Shown here: piece by piece, positions 1 to 8,465 of the stretch | How positions within the stretch are numbered: the stretch's first letter is position 1 | Layout of the letters: each line of letters begins with the position of its first letter | Source: Mycobacterium neglectum | Lineage (GTDB): Bacteria > Actinomycetota > Actinomycetes > Mycobacteriales > Mycobacteriaceae | DNA: 64,000 bases | Reading direction: 5' to 3' | Assembly (NCBI RefSeq): GCF_002591975.1 | Contig: NZ_NVQE01000005.1 | Span: 124,001-188,000, forward strand | Made by a program: the position numbers and the translations under genes | Notes under the pieces: model-generated | The model's database searches: none | Told to the model about the DNA's origin: nothing | The model's input: the letters and a program-made list of their open reading frames with translations, nothing else

Positions 1-951
1 TTGGCCGGATGCGGCAGCGAGTCCGGTTCCACGGCAGGAGGTTCCGGCGATAACTATCCCGGTGGGCCGATCCAGTTGATCGCCCCGGCCGCGGCCGGCG
101 GCGGGTACGACACGACCGCAAGGGTGGTGCTCGACACGCTCCAGAAGGCCGGCCTGGTCAAGACCCCGATCGTCGTCGAGAACCGCGAGGGCGCCGACGG
201 GTCGGTATGGATGGCGCAGATGGCGACCGACCTCACCGGAGACGCCAACGTGATCTCGGTCGGCGGGACTGCCTCGATGTACAACGACGCGCGCGGCGAT
301 ACTCAGCACAACTTTCACGACGTGACCCCGATCGCGTCGCTGATCAGCGAGTACTACGTGTTCGTCGTGCCGGCCGATTCGCCGTTCCAAAAACTGTCCG
401 ACGTGGTCGACGCCGTCAAGGCCAACCCCCAGTCGGTGCCGATCGGCGGCGGCAGTCTGGACCGCGCGGCATTCGACCTCGTGATGCTCGCGGCGGGCGG
501 CGATCCGGCGAAGAACAACTTCGTGGAATATCCGACAGGAGCTGAGCAGACCGTCGGCCTGCTCAACGGCGACTTGGCGGTGGGCGTCGCAGGGACACCA
601 GAGTTCAAGGGACAGATTGAATCCGGCGAGCTGCGCGCGCTCGCAGTGACTCGGCCCGAGCGTTTCGAACAGGAGCCGTTCACCAACGTTCCGACTGCAA
701 CCGAGGAGGGCTACGACGTCACCCTGGCGAACTGGCGGTGCATCTACGGTCCCAAGGAGATGCCCGATTACGCGGTGACGTACTGGAAGGACACGCTCGG
801 CGAAATGGTCGAGACCGAACAGTGGACCGAGGCCGCGAACAACAACCAATGGGAAACCAACTTCAAGACCGATGAGCAACTCCAGCAGCTCATCGACTCG
901 ACGTACAAGGAGATCGAGGACGCCTACCGGGCCACCGGAGTTATCCAGTGA
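1..951 (+). CDS. tctC: TctC-family solute-binding lipoprotein, transporter 1 (5' end cut by window)
   Basis: Extracytoplasmic substrate-binding component of a tripartite tricarboxylate transporter (TTT). The visible part opens with Leu-Ala-Gly-Cys, a lipobox whose Cys (residue 4 here) would be lipidated, so the rest of the signal peptide and the true start lie upstream of the window. After a Gly/Ser linker comes a typical TctC fold: an early 'IAPAAAGGGYD' ligand loop and a central 'PIGGGSLDRAAFDL' segment. The last codons overlap the GTG of the TctB gene in a GTGA overlap, so the three transport genes form one operon. The family binds carboxylates; the ligand is unknown. Confidence 0.9.
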   Translation: MAGCGSESGSTAGGSGDNYPGGPIQLIAPAAAGGGYDTTARVVLDTLQKAGLVKTPIVVENREGADGSVWMAQMATDLTGDANVISVGGTASMYNDARGDTQHNFHDVTPIASLISEYYVFVVPADSPFQKLSDVVDAVKANPQSVPIGGGSLDRAAFDLVMLAAGGDPAKNNFVEYPTGAEQTVGLLNGDLAVGVAGTPEFKGQIESGELRALAVTRPERFEQEPFTNVPTATEEGYDVTLANWRCIYGPKEMPDYAVTYWKDTLGEMVETEQWTEAANNNQWETNFKTDEQLQQLIDSTYKEIEDAYRATGVIQ

Positions 952-1532
952 GCCAACGCGTCGACGCCGATGGTCGCCACAAGTGGGCAGCCAAGCGCGA
1001 AGACGCCATCGGCGGCATGGTGGTCCTGGGACTCGCCGCGGTCATCCTCATCGGGGGACTGGCAATCCCCGACTCGAGTTACGCCAACGCGGTGCTGTCG
1101 CCGAGGGACTTCCCCTGGTTCGTCGGATTGCTGATGGCGGTCGCGGGCACGGTCCTGCTGGTGCGCAATGCCCCTGCGCTGGTGCCCAGCCACCGCTCTG
1201 CGAAAACCGGCCAAGAAGACGGGGGTTCGACCGCGGACGACAAGCGGCCGGAGGATGCGGAGGAAGCCCAGGCCCGGAGTCGCCCGGCGCAGAATCCTCG
1301 GACCCTCGGGATACTGCTCTCCTTCCTTCTGGGCTACATCCTCGTCTTCGTGTGGTTGGGCTATACGCTCTCCACATTTCTGTTCCTGGCCGGCTTGACA
1401 ATGGTGCTCGCACCGAGGAAGCCGGCCCGCAACCTCATCTTCGCCGCGACATTCAGCATCGTGGTGTACCTCGGGTTCACCAAGGGGCTGAACGTCCTAT
1501 TGCCACCAGGGCCGCTGGGCGGACTGCTCTGA
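948..1532 (+). CDS. tctB: TctB-family small membrane subunit, transporter 1
   Basis: Small integral-membrane subunit of the TTT carrier, 194 aa. Hydrophobic segments lie near residues 22-42 and 55-77, then after a long hydrophilic loop (about 80-118, rich in Glu, Asp, Arg and Gln) two or three more near 120-180. That loop is longer than in the other two TctB proteins here. The GTG start overlaps the tctC stop and the stop overlaps the tctA ATG (TGATG), indicating translational coupling. TctB sequences are poorly conserved, so assignment rests on size, topology and position. Confidence 0.85.
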   Translation: MSQRVDADGRHKWAAKREDAIGGMVVLGLAAVILIGGLAIPDSSYANAVLSPRDFPWFVGLLMAVAGTVLLVRNAPALVPSHRSAKTGQEDGGSTADDKRPEDAEEAQARSRPAQNPRTLGILLSFLLGYILVFVWLGYTLSTFLFLAGLTMVLAPRKPARNLIFAATFSIVVYLGFTKGLNVLLPPGPLGGLL

Positions 1533-3112
1533 TGGACACGCTGGGTCTTCTCGGCGACGGTTTCGCGGCCGCGCTGACCGCAGAGAACATCATGTGGGTT
1601 CTGGTCGGCGTACTCGTGGGGACGATCGTGGGAATTCTGCCGGGACTGGGGTCGATAACCGCTGTCGCGCTGCTGCTTCCGCTGACGTTCGGAATGACGC
1701 CGCTGAGTGGACTGATCATGTTGTGCGGGGTCTACTTCGGCTCTCAGTACGGCAGTTCCACCACCGCGATCCTGGTGCGTACGCCCGGCGACACGGGTTC
1801 AGTCGTCACCACGATCGACGGCTACGAGATGGCGCTGCGCGGCCGCGCCGGACCGGCATTGATGACCGCAGCGATCGGTTCTTTCCTCGCCGGCACCGTC
1901 TCCATTGTGGCCCTGACCTTCCTGTCGCCGTTATTCGGCAGGCTCGCAATCTCTTTCGGCGCCGCCGAGTACTTCCTGCTAATGCTGCTGGCCCTGTTGC
2001 TGGTCGCGACCCTCACCACCGGATCGACCGTCAAGGCGGTCATCGCCGCACTGTTCGGGCTCTGGTTGTCGACGGTGGGTACGGATGCTGCCAGCGGAGT
2101 GACGCGCTACACCGGTGGCAACCTGCATCTCAGTGGGGGCATCGACTTCATCATCGTGGCCATTGCGCTGTTTGCGATCACTGAGGCGTTGAAGATCCTG
2201 TCACAACGACGCGGACAGAATGAGCGTCCTCGCCCCGTCGGCCGCATCACCATGAGCAAAGAGGACTGGCGGCGGTCGTCCTGGCCGTGGGCGCGTGGAT
2301 CTGTGCTCGGCATCATCGTGGGCGTGCTCCCCGGCGTCGGGCCGTCGCTGGCGTCCTACGCGTCCTACATTCTCGAAAAGGGCGTCGCCCGCAGGGACCG
2401 CAAGGCCGAGTTCGGCCACGGAGCGATCGAGGGGGTGGCCGGGCCCGAGGCCGCAAACAACGCCGGAGTCGGCGGCGCGCTCGTGCCGATGTTCACGCTC
2501 GGCATCCCTGGATCGGCGACCACGGCATTGCTTCTCTTTGTCTTCACGATGCACGGTTTGCAGCCGGGCCCACAGCTTTTCCAGACGAACGCCGTGCTGA
2601 TCTACGGGATCATCGCCAGCCTCTACATCGGCAACGTCGCACTTCTCGTGCTCAATCTGCCGATGGTTGGGGTGTTCGCCCGATTGCTGCGCACGCCGCC
2701 GGTCCTGCTGTACACCGGTGTGGCGGCCCTTGGCGTACTGGGCACGTACGCACTTGGGTTCGATCAGTTCGATCTCTACCTTCTGTTTACGTTCGGCGTC
2801 GTCGGCTACCTGATGGACCGCTACGGCTTCCCGGCCGCGACCGCCATTCTGGCGATGGTCCTAGGACCCCTCGTCGAGCAGAATCTCAGCCGCGCTCTCA
2901 ACATCGGCGGGGGCGACCCGTTGGTGTTCGTGCAGCGCCCGATCTCACTTGCGCTGGTGGTGATCAGCCTGTTCGTGGTCGTTGGACCGCTCGCAGTGAA
3001 GGCGCTGCGCTGGTATCGGATCCGGGCCTGGCGCTCCCGCTGCCGGGCCAGGCGAACCCGCCCAGGAGCCGGCCAAGGTCGGACAGTGACCAAGCCAAGC
3101 GTCCCAACATAA
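1532..3112 (+). CDS. tctA: TctA-family large transport subunit, transporter 1
   Basis: Large multi-spanning permease of the TTT system, 526 aa from the ATG at 1532; the open frame extends further upstream but that part is out-of-phase shadow of tctB. The TctA hallmarks are present: 'GILPGLGS' near residue 30, 'YGSSTTAILVRTPGD' near 75-90, and the second-half repeat with 'GVLPGVGPSLASY' and '[15 protein letters not shown]'-type sequence. It probably moves a carboxylate with a cation gradient, as known for the family. The C-terminal tail of about 25 residues is very Arg-rich and hydrophilic. It couples by a 4-base overlap to tctB. Confidence 0.92.
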   Translation: MDTLGLLGDGFAAALTAENIMWVLVGVLVGTIVGILPGLGSITAVALLLPLTFGMTPLSGLIMLCGVYFGSQYGSSTTAILVRTPGDTGSVVTTIDGYEMALRGRAGPALMTAAIGSFLAGTVSIVALTFLSPLFGRLAISFGAAEYFLLMLLALLLVATLTTGSTVKAVIAALFGLWLSTVGTDAASGVTRYTGGNLHLSGGIDFIIVAIALFAITEALKILSQRRGQNERPRPVGRITMSKEDWRRSSWPWARGSVLGIIVGVLPGVGPSLASYASYILEKGVARRDRKAEFGHGAIEGVAGPEAANNAGVGGALVPMFTLGIPGSATTALLLFVFTMHGLQPGPQLFQTNAVLIYGIIASLYIGNVALLVLNLPMVGVFARLLRTPPVLLYTGVAALGVLGTYALGFDQFDLYLLFTFGVVGYLMDRYGFPAATAILAMVLGPLVEQNLSRALNIGGGDPLVFVQRPISLALVVISLFVVVGPLAVKALRWYRIRAWRSRCRARRTRPGAGQGRTVTKPSVPT

Positions 3113-3131
3113 TTCACGGAAGGAACCCGTA

Positions 3132-3794
3132 GTGCTGCTCGACGTATCCCAACCGATCCATTCCGGCATGCCCAAGGCGGCACCTCTGGCCGAGGTGCGT
3201 GTCGAGCCGAACTTGCGGATCAGCGACGGCGCCCAATTGGACACCTCTGAGCTGACAATTCCATCGCACGCCGCGACCCACATCGACGCGCCTTCGCACG
3301 CGATAGCCGGCGGCGCGACGATCGACCACATCCCCGCCGACCGTTTCCTCGGCCCGGCCGTCGTATCCGCGATACGGCGCAAACCTGGTGAGCTGATCGG
3401 CGTCTCCGATGTGCTCGACGGCGGCCCCGCGCTAAAAGCAGGCGACATGCTCTTCCTCGATACCGGCTGGGGCGCAAAATTTTTCGATCGAAGCTACTAC
3501 GACCATCCGAGCCTGGATCCGGAACTCGCCCAATGGCTGGTCGATACCGGCGTGAAACTGCTTGCCGTGGACTTCATCACGCCGGACCTGCCACACGCCC
3601 GGCGCGAAGACGGTTTCGACTATCCGGTGCACAAGATCCTGCTCGGAAATGAGGTGCTGATCGCGGAGAACCTCGCCGATTTGAGCACCTTCTCCGGGCA
3701 ACGGGTGTTCGCCTATGCGTTCCCGCTGATCGTCCGCGGCGGCGACGCCGGGCACGCCAGGATCGTGCTCACCGACGACGTGCCTGCCGCCTAG
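3132..3794 (+). CDS. Cyclase-family metal-dependent hydrolase (kynurenine formamidase-like)
   Basis: 220 aa; GTG start with a purine-rich 'ACGGAAGGA' ribosome site about 7 bases upstream. Residues 46-56 carry His-Ala-Ala-Thr-His-Ile-Asp-Ala-Pro-Ser-His, matching the HxxTHxDxPxH metal-binding motif of the cyclase / kynurenine formamidase (KynB-like) superfamily, which hydrolyses amides, formamides or lactones. It lies 19 bases after tctA and is probably the catabolic gene of the first transporter operon, acting on the imported compound in the cytosol. The precise substrate cannot be read from the sequence. Confidence 0.85.
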   Translation: MLLDVSQPIHSGMPKAAPLAEVRVEPNLRISDGAQLDTSELTIPSHAATHIDAPSHAIAGGATIDHIPADRFLGPAVVSAIRRKPGELIGVSDVLDGGPALKAGDMLFLDTGWGAKFFDRSYYDHPSLDPELAQWLVDTGVKLLAVDFITPDLPHARREDGFDYPVHKILLGNEVLIAENLADLSTFSGQRVFAYAFPLIVRGGDAGHARIVLTDDVPAA

Positions 3795-3797
3795 ACC

Positions 3798-4559
3798 TCA
3801 CGGGGTCAGTGCACCTCCGTTGACCTCGAGCACTTGGCCCGTCACGTAACCGCCCATCACCGGTGACGCCAGGAACATGACCGGACCGACACAGTCCTGC
3901 GGTGTGCCGATGCGGCCAAGAGGATTGGTCGAGGCGATCTCTTCGAGACGCTTCGGCGTCGAGTGGCGGTCGTGAAACGGGGTGTCGATCACGCCGGGCG
4001 CCACGGCGTTGACCCGGATCCCGTGCCTGCCGACCTCGCGCGCCAGCCCGCGGGTAAACGTGCTCACCGCCGCCTTTGCCGAGGCGTAGAGCACCGACCG
4101 GCCCCCGCCGCCGTTGCGTGCGGCGATCGAGCTGATGTTGACTATCGCCCCGCCGCCCTCCTTGATCATCGACGGCACCACGCGCCGGCACGCGCGAAAG
4201 ACAGTCCCCATATTGAGATCCATCACGTGCGCGTACGCGGAGTCAGACACGTCAGCGACGTTTTCCCGGCCGCCAAGGTCGCCGGCGTTGTTGACCAGGA
4301 CATCGATCGGGCCGAACTCGGCCTCGGCCGCGGAGACGACGTCGTCCGCCCCGTTCGGCGTCATGAGGTCAGCACCTACCAGCATGCCTCGCCCCCCGGC
4401 CGACTCGATCGCGGCCAGAACCGCTTCAGCACCGGAGACATTGCGGTGGTAGTGCACTGCCACTGACGCACCCGCCGAGGCAAAGGCGGTCGCCACGGCC
4501 GCCCCGATTCCGGAGCTTGCGCCGGTGACCAGCACAGTCTTTTCGCCGAACTCCTCCAC
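3798..4559 (-). CDS. SDR-family NAD(P)-dependent oxidoreductase (FabG-like)
   Basis: 253 aa classical short-chain dehydrogenase. It shows the cofactor motif TGASSGIG at residues 12-19, NNAG at 90-93, and the catalytic Ser143-Tyr158-Lys162 set, with the usual C-terminal 'YVTGQVLEVNGG'. The GTG start has a GGAGGG ribosome site. It is convergent with the cyclase gene (3-base gap) and divergent from the second transporter operon, sharing a 250-base regulatory region containing repeated GGAC/GTCC boxes. Probably oxidises or reduces a hydroxy/keto group in the same catabolic pathway; substrate unknown. Confidence 0.88.
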   Translation of the reverse strand: MEEFGEKTVLVTGASSGIGAAVATAFASAGASVAVHYHRNVSGAEAVLAAIESAGGRGMLVGADLMTPNGADDVVSAAEAEFGPIDVLVNNAGDLGGRENVADVSDSAYAHVMDLNMGTVFRACRRVVPSMIKEGGGAIVNISSIAARNGGGGRSVLYASAKAAVSTFTRGLAREVGRHGIRVNAVAPGVIDTPFHDRHSTPKRLEEIASTNPLGRIGTPQDCVGPVMFLASPVMGGYVTGQVLEVNGGALTP

Positions 4560-4812
4560 AAGCCCTCCTCATCAGATGGACATATTGTCCGTATGACGGA
4601 CATAGCCTAGCCTGTCGCACCCCCGCGCGGGAGCCTTGCATAAACTGGTCCTTGATGTGTCGTGGATTACACCTCGTGCCGTGATGTGGCGATCATCGCA
4701 ACTTTTCCTGGACATCCATCTGCACCATGTGGTGGACTAGTTGTCCGTGTAGTAAGAAATCGGTCGCGACGCGCAGTCGACCGATAACCGGGCCTCAAGG
4801 AGGACGCAGTTG
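4560..4812. promoter_or_regulatory. Divergent intergenic control region with palindromic GGAC/GTCC boxes
   Basis: This is the longest gene-free stretch of the window. Two 13-base palindromes share one architecture: GGACATATTGTCC at 4578-4590, near the minus-strand SDR, and GGACTAGTTGTCC at 4734-4746, near the plus-strand tctC. A further inverted repeat TGTCCG-5 nt-CGGACA overlaps the first box at 4586-4602. The boxes sit close to each divergent gene, as expected of operators for one shared regulator, possibly of the GntR/FCD type, whose sites often contain GTC/GAC half-sites. That regulator class is inference; no such gene is adjacent. Confidence 0.55.
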
Positions 4813-5817
4813 ATGATCAAATCCACCTGGCGTCGATCTCTGGCGGCGATCGCGCTGAGCGCCATGGCACTGGCTACCGGGTGTGCCGCTCCGGGTGGTG
4901 GCGAAGGCGCTTGGCCCGGCGGCGAACAGTTCACCTACGTCATTCCGTACGCCCCTGGCGGCTCGACCGATCCCGTCGGCCGAGAGTTCTCCCGCCTGCT
5001 CGGTGACGCGGTACACAGCACCGCCGTCGTCGAGAACCTGCCAGGCGGCGACGAGACGATCGGTCTCACCAGGGTGATCCAGGCCGAACCGAATGGGTTG
5101 ACGCTCGGACTCAGCTCGGCGACCGGCGTCATCGTGCAACCACTCGTGAACCAGAACCTGCCCTTCAAGACGGTCGAGGACTACACGCCGATCGTGAAGA
5201 TGGTGGAGGCCCCCAACGTGCTTGTCGTGGCTGCGAATTCCCCGTACAAGACACTTGATGATCTGATCGCCGACGCCAAGCAGCGGCCTGGCCAGATCCG
5301 GGTCGGAACCACCGGTGAACTCACCAACAACACGTTCGCGATGGTCAGCCTCGAGGACCAGGCGGGTATCGATCTCAATATCGTGCCGTTCAGCGGCGGT
5401 GCAGGCGAAGCCGTGCTGGCCACCCTCGGCGGCGACATCGAAGCTGCCATCCCGACCGCCGCGGGACAACGGTCCTTCATCGACAGCGGTGAGCTTCGCG
5501 CGCTCGCCCACACCGGTGGCACTGCGTACAACGAGGTCCTGCCCGGGTCAGTGTCGTTCAGCGAAGCCGGCTTTGACGTGCCGTTCTCGTCGGACTACAT
5601 CACGGTGGCGGCACCCGGCTTGCCTGACGACGTGCGCACCGAGATTGTCGCGAAGGCCAGCGAAGTGGCGGCTAGCGATGAATGGGCCGCGTGGTGCAAG
5701 GAAGCAGGATTCGTCGCCGATCCATTGTCAGGTGCTGACCTCGACGAGTGGATCAAGACGACAACGGAGGCGAGCAAGCGCGCGATCGAGCTTGTCGAAC
5801 AGGGCAGACAAGGCTGA
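4813..5817 (+). CDS. tctC: TctC-family solute-binding lipoprotein, transporter 2
   Basis: 334 aa substrate-binding lipoprotein of a second TTT system. The ATG at 4813 lies 9 bases after AAGGAGG (4797-4803); a TTG at 4810 is the only close alternative. The signal peptide has positive residues (KSTWRR), a hydrophobic core and a lipobox ending at Cys24 (ATGC). The mature part has the TctC ligand loop 'IPYAPGGSTDPVGR' and the central 'RVGTTGELTNNTF' segment. First gene of a long operon; transcription probably starts in the boxed region upstream. Confidence 0.92.
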   Translation: MIKSTWRRSLAAIALSAMALATGCAAPGGGEGAWPGGEQFTYVIPYAPGGSTDPVGREFSRLLGDAVHSTAVVENLPGGDETIGLTRVIQAEPNGLTLGLSSATGVIVQPLVNQNLPFKTVEDYTPIVKMVEAPNVLVVAANSPYKTLDDLIADAKQRPGQIRVGTTGELTNNTFAMVSLEDQAGIDLNIVPFSGGAGEAVLATLGGDIEAAIPTAAGQRSFIDSGELRALAHTGGTAYNEVLPGSVSFSEAGFDVPFSSDYITVAAPGLPDDVRTEIVAKASEVAASDEWAAWCKEAGFVADPLSGADLDEWIKTTTEASKRAIELVEQGRQG

Positions 5818-5871
5818 CCTGACCTGACCGGATTGTTCACCCCGAAATACACATACCGAGAGGCAGCCTCC

Positions 5872-6426
5872 ATGGCACGCGTTCCCTACCGGTCCGCTGA
5901 GGAACTCCCCGAGGAACATCGCGAATTGCTGTCGCGGCCAATCAATCTGTTCCGCGGGCTCGCGAACTCGCCGGAAGCTTTTTCCAGATTCCATGCGCTT
6001 GGCGAGTGGATCAGATGGGACTGTGAGCTCGACCCGCGCCTGCGGGAGCTGGTCATCCTGCAGGTCGGTTACCTCACCCACAGTTCCTACGAGTTCAGCC
6101 ACCACATCGAGATCGGGCGCAAGTTCGGGGTGACCGACGAGGACGTGCACGGCTTGATTGATCTGGCGGCGGGACGGCCGACGCATTTCACCGACGAGGA
6201 GCAAGACCTTCTCGAGGCCACCACCAGGCTCACCGAAGAGACCGCTGTTCCCGATGACCTCTGGAATCGGCTCGCCGAGCGGATGTCGCCGGCCCGATTG
6301 GTCGATTTCGTCGTGGTGGCGGCGTTCTACTCGATGGTTGTGCGGGTGCTCGCAACCCTGCAGATCGACGTGGAACCCGATTACGCGCAATACCTGGACA
6401 AGTTTCCGTTGCGGAGCCCAGTGTGA
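5872..6426 (+). CDS. Carboxymuconolactone-decarboxylase (AhpD-like) family protein
   Basis: 184 aa from the ATG at 5872; an in-frame TTG at 5833 would add 13 residues but has poorer context. All-alpha CMD/AhpD-like protein: 'LDPRLRELVILQVGYLTHSSYEFSHHIEIGRKFGV' is the core, quoted here only as spanning residues about 48-82, with His-rich 'FSHH'. The CxxC pair that makes AhpD a peroxidase reductase is absent (Ser-Ser-Tyr there), so a decarboxylase or isomerase-like role is more likely. Unusually it sits between tctC and tctB; its stop overlaps the tctB GTG. Confidence 0.85.
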   Translation: MARVPYRSAEELPEEHRELLSRPINLFRGLANSPEAFSRFHALGEWIRWDCELDPRLRELVILQVGYLTHSSYEFSHHIEIGRKFGVTDEDVHGLIDLAAGRPTHFTDEEQDLLEATTRLTEETAVPDDLWNRLAERMSPARLVDFVVVAAFYSMVVRVLATLQIDVEPDYAQYLDKFPLRSPV

Positions 6427-6914
6427 CCGCGATGACGGCGGCCGTGCGCGATCCTCAGCGGCGGGGACGGATGATCTTCGGCGCAGCGAACCTTATGGTC
6501 GCGCTGGGTTACCTCATACAGGCGCTCGGCATGCCACGCGGAACCGCCGAACATCCCGGACCGGGCCTCTGGCCGATCGCGGTCGGTATGGCGTGGGTCG
6601 TCATCTCGCTCCTCGTCATCGCCGAGGCTGCTGTCTCCCGCGAGGTGGGCGGCCAGATCGACCTGCCGACCGGGGTAGAGCGGCGAAACGTGTTGATGTT
6701 CTTGGGTGCAACGATCACGTTCGTCGTGCTACTTCCCTTCCTCGGGCAATACATTGCGGCGTCGCTCTACGCCATCGCCATCATCAAGCTGTTGAGCAGT
6801 CTGTCGTGGGCGCGTGCGGTCGCCTACGGCGTCGTACTCGGTGCGGGCATCTCTTTCGCTTTCATCTCGTTGCTGCAGATCCGGCTTCCCGTTGGCCTTT
6901 TCGGGGGATTCTGA
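6423..6914 (+). CDS. tctB: TctB-family small membrane subunit, transporter 2
   Basis: 163 aa with four hydrophobic spans: about 20-40, 50-72, 88-115 and 130-160. This is the usual TctB topology without the long charged loop of the first copy. GTG start in a GTGA overlap with the CMD-family gene; tctA follows after 9 bases. Small subunit of the second TTT carrier. Confidence 0.85.
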   Translation: MTAMTAAVRDPQRRGRMIFGAANLMVALGYLIQALGMPRGTAEHPGPGLWPIAVGMAWVVISLLVIAEAAVSREVGGQIDLPTGVERRNVLMFLGATITFVVLLPFLGQYIAASLYAIAIIKLLSSLSWARAVAYGVVLGAGISFAFISLLQIRLPVGLFGGF

Positions 6915-6923
6915 GGTTCGCCC

Positions 6924-8465
6924 GTGGGTGCCATCGACGGATTTCTCCAAGGCCTCTCCCTCGCGGTGACGCCAGAGCTGCTGCTGGCCGCCTTTCTCGG
7001 CGCGTTGGCGGGCACATTCATCGGCGTCCTGCCGGGTCTGGGTCCGGTGGCCGGCGCCGCCCTGGTACTGCCACTGACATTCTCCTACTCGCCCGCGGTA
7101 GGTCTGATCCTGATCGCCGGAATCTACCTCGGCGCGCAATACGGCGGGTCGACCTCCTCAGTGCTGCTGAACATTCCAGGCGACGCGTCGGCTATCGTCG
7201 CGACATTCGACGGTCACGAGATGGCCAAGAAGGGTAGGGCCGGCCCTGCGTTGACGATAATGGCCGTCGGCTCATTCATCGCCGGCACCGTAGGACTCAC
7301 CATCCTGGTGTTCACCGCCACCAGCGTGTCGCGGCTCGCGCTCAACTTCGGCCCCCCGGAGTTCTTCGCGCTGACCGCCGGGGGGCTCCTCGCGCTGGCC
7401 CGCATCTCCGGCGGGAGCGTCGCGGGTGGCCTGCTGCCGATGATCCTGGGCATCGCGATGTCTACGGTCGGGCTCGAAGCCGCGACGAGCTATCCCCGAT
7501 TCACCTTTGGCGTCAACGATCTATCGCTGGGCCTGAGCATCGCAACCGTTGCCGTTGGTCTGTACGGCATTTCCGAGATGATGTATCTGATCGAGAACAG
7601 GGATGCCGACCGCAAGCCGATGCGCATCGGCCTGCGCGAACTCATGCCGTCACGAGACGAGTGGAGACGGTCCGTACCGCCCTGGTGCAGGGGATCGCTG
7701 CTCGGTTTCTTCTTCGGGCTGCTCCCCGTCCCGTCGGCCACCTTGTCGACCTTCACGTCGTACAAGGTCGAGCAGACCGTCTCCAAGCATCGCAAGGAGC
7801 TCGGCAAGGGAGCGGTCGAGGGCATCGCCGGGCCGGAGGCCGCCAACAACTCGGCGGCGATCGGCAGTCTGGTTCCAGTGCTGGTGTTGGGTATACCGTT
7901 CTCGGCGACTCTGGCCCTGATGATCTCGGCCATGGTCGTGCAGGGTATCCAGCCCGGCCCGATGATCCTCACCCAACGGCCCGAGCTGTTCTGGTCCGTA
8001 GTCGCGGCGATGGTCGTGGCGAACTGCATGCTGTTGGTGTTGAACCTGCCGATGGTTGGGGTCTGGGTGCGGGTGCTGCGCATCCGTCGGCCCTACATGA
8101 TCGCCTCGATCGTGCTCATTGCAGCGATCGGCAGTTTCAGTATCGCCAACAACATGATCGACGTCCGCATGATGGTGGCGGTCGGCATCCTCGGCTACAT
8201 CCTGCGCAAGCTGAACTTCAGCCTCGCGTCGTTGCTTGTCGGTCTCGTCCTTGGACCTCTGATCGAAAAGTATTTCATGCAAAGCATGTTCATCTCGGGC
8301 GGCGATCCGATGTACCTGATCAGCTCTCCGATCGCGGTCGGAGTCTGGGTGGTTGTCGCGTTCGTGCTCATCGGCGGAATGTTCACGCCGCTGCTTCGTC
8401 GGCGGCGCAGGGGCGACCAAACGCCCGACAACGACAGGGAAGTTGCAGAAAAAGCCCATGGTTGA
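6924..8465 (+). CDS. tctA: TctA-family large transport subunit, transporter 2
   Basis: 513 aa, GTG start. Family motifs are clear: 'GVLPGLGPVAGAALVLPLTFSY' spans roughly residues 34-55, then 'YGGSTSSVLLNIPGDASAI' near 73-91, and '[19 protein letters not shown]' near 300. A dozen hydrophobic spans. In the second repeat the usual LPG element is 'LLPVPSATLS' (Pro-Val for Pro-Gly), a mild departure from the two other copies. The last 8 bases overlap the following SDR gene. Likely cation-coupled uptake of the ligand delivered by TctC. Confidence 0.92.
   Translation: MGAIDGFLQGLSLAVTPELLLAAFLGALAGTFIGVLPGLGPVAGAALVLPLTFSYSPAVGLILIAGIYLGAQYGGSTSSVLLNIPGDASAIVATFDGHEMAKKGRAGPALTIMAVGSFIAGTVGLTILVFTATSVSRLALNFGPPEFFALTAGGLLALARISGGSVAGGLLPMILGIAMSTVGLEAATSYPRFTFGVNDLSLGLSIATVAVGLYGISEMMYLIENRDADRKPMRIGLRELMPSRDEWRRSVPPWCRGSLLGFFFGLLPVPSATLSTFTSYKVEQTVSKHRKELGKGAVEGIAGPEAANNSAAIGSLVPVLVLGIPFSATLALMISAMVVQGIQPGPMILTQRPELFWSVVAAMVVANCMLLVLNLPMVGVWVRVLRIRRPYMIASIVLIAAIGSFSIANNMIDVRMMVAVGILGYILRKLNFSLASLLVGLVLGPLIEKYFMQSMFISGGDPMYLISSPIAVGVWVVVAFVLIGGMFTPLLRRRRRGDQTPDNDREVAEKAHG

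Noticed and set aside
5833..5871. TTG start for the CMD-family gene in the second operon
   Set aside because: The ATG at 5872 has the better context (GAGAGGCAG upstream) and begins at the conserved N-terminus.
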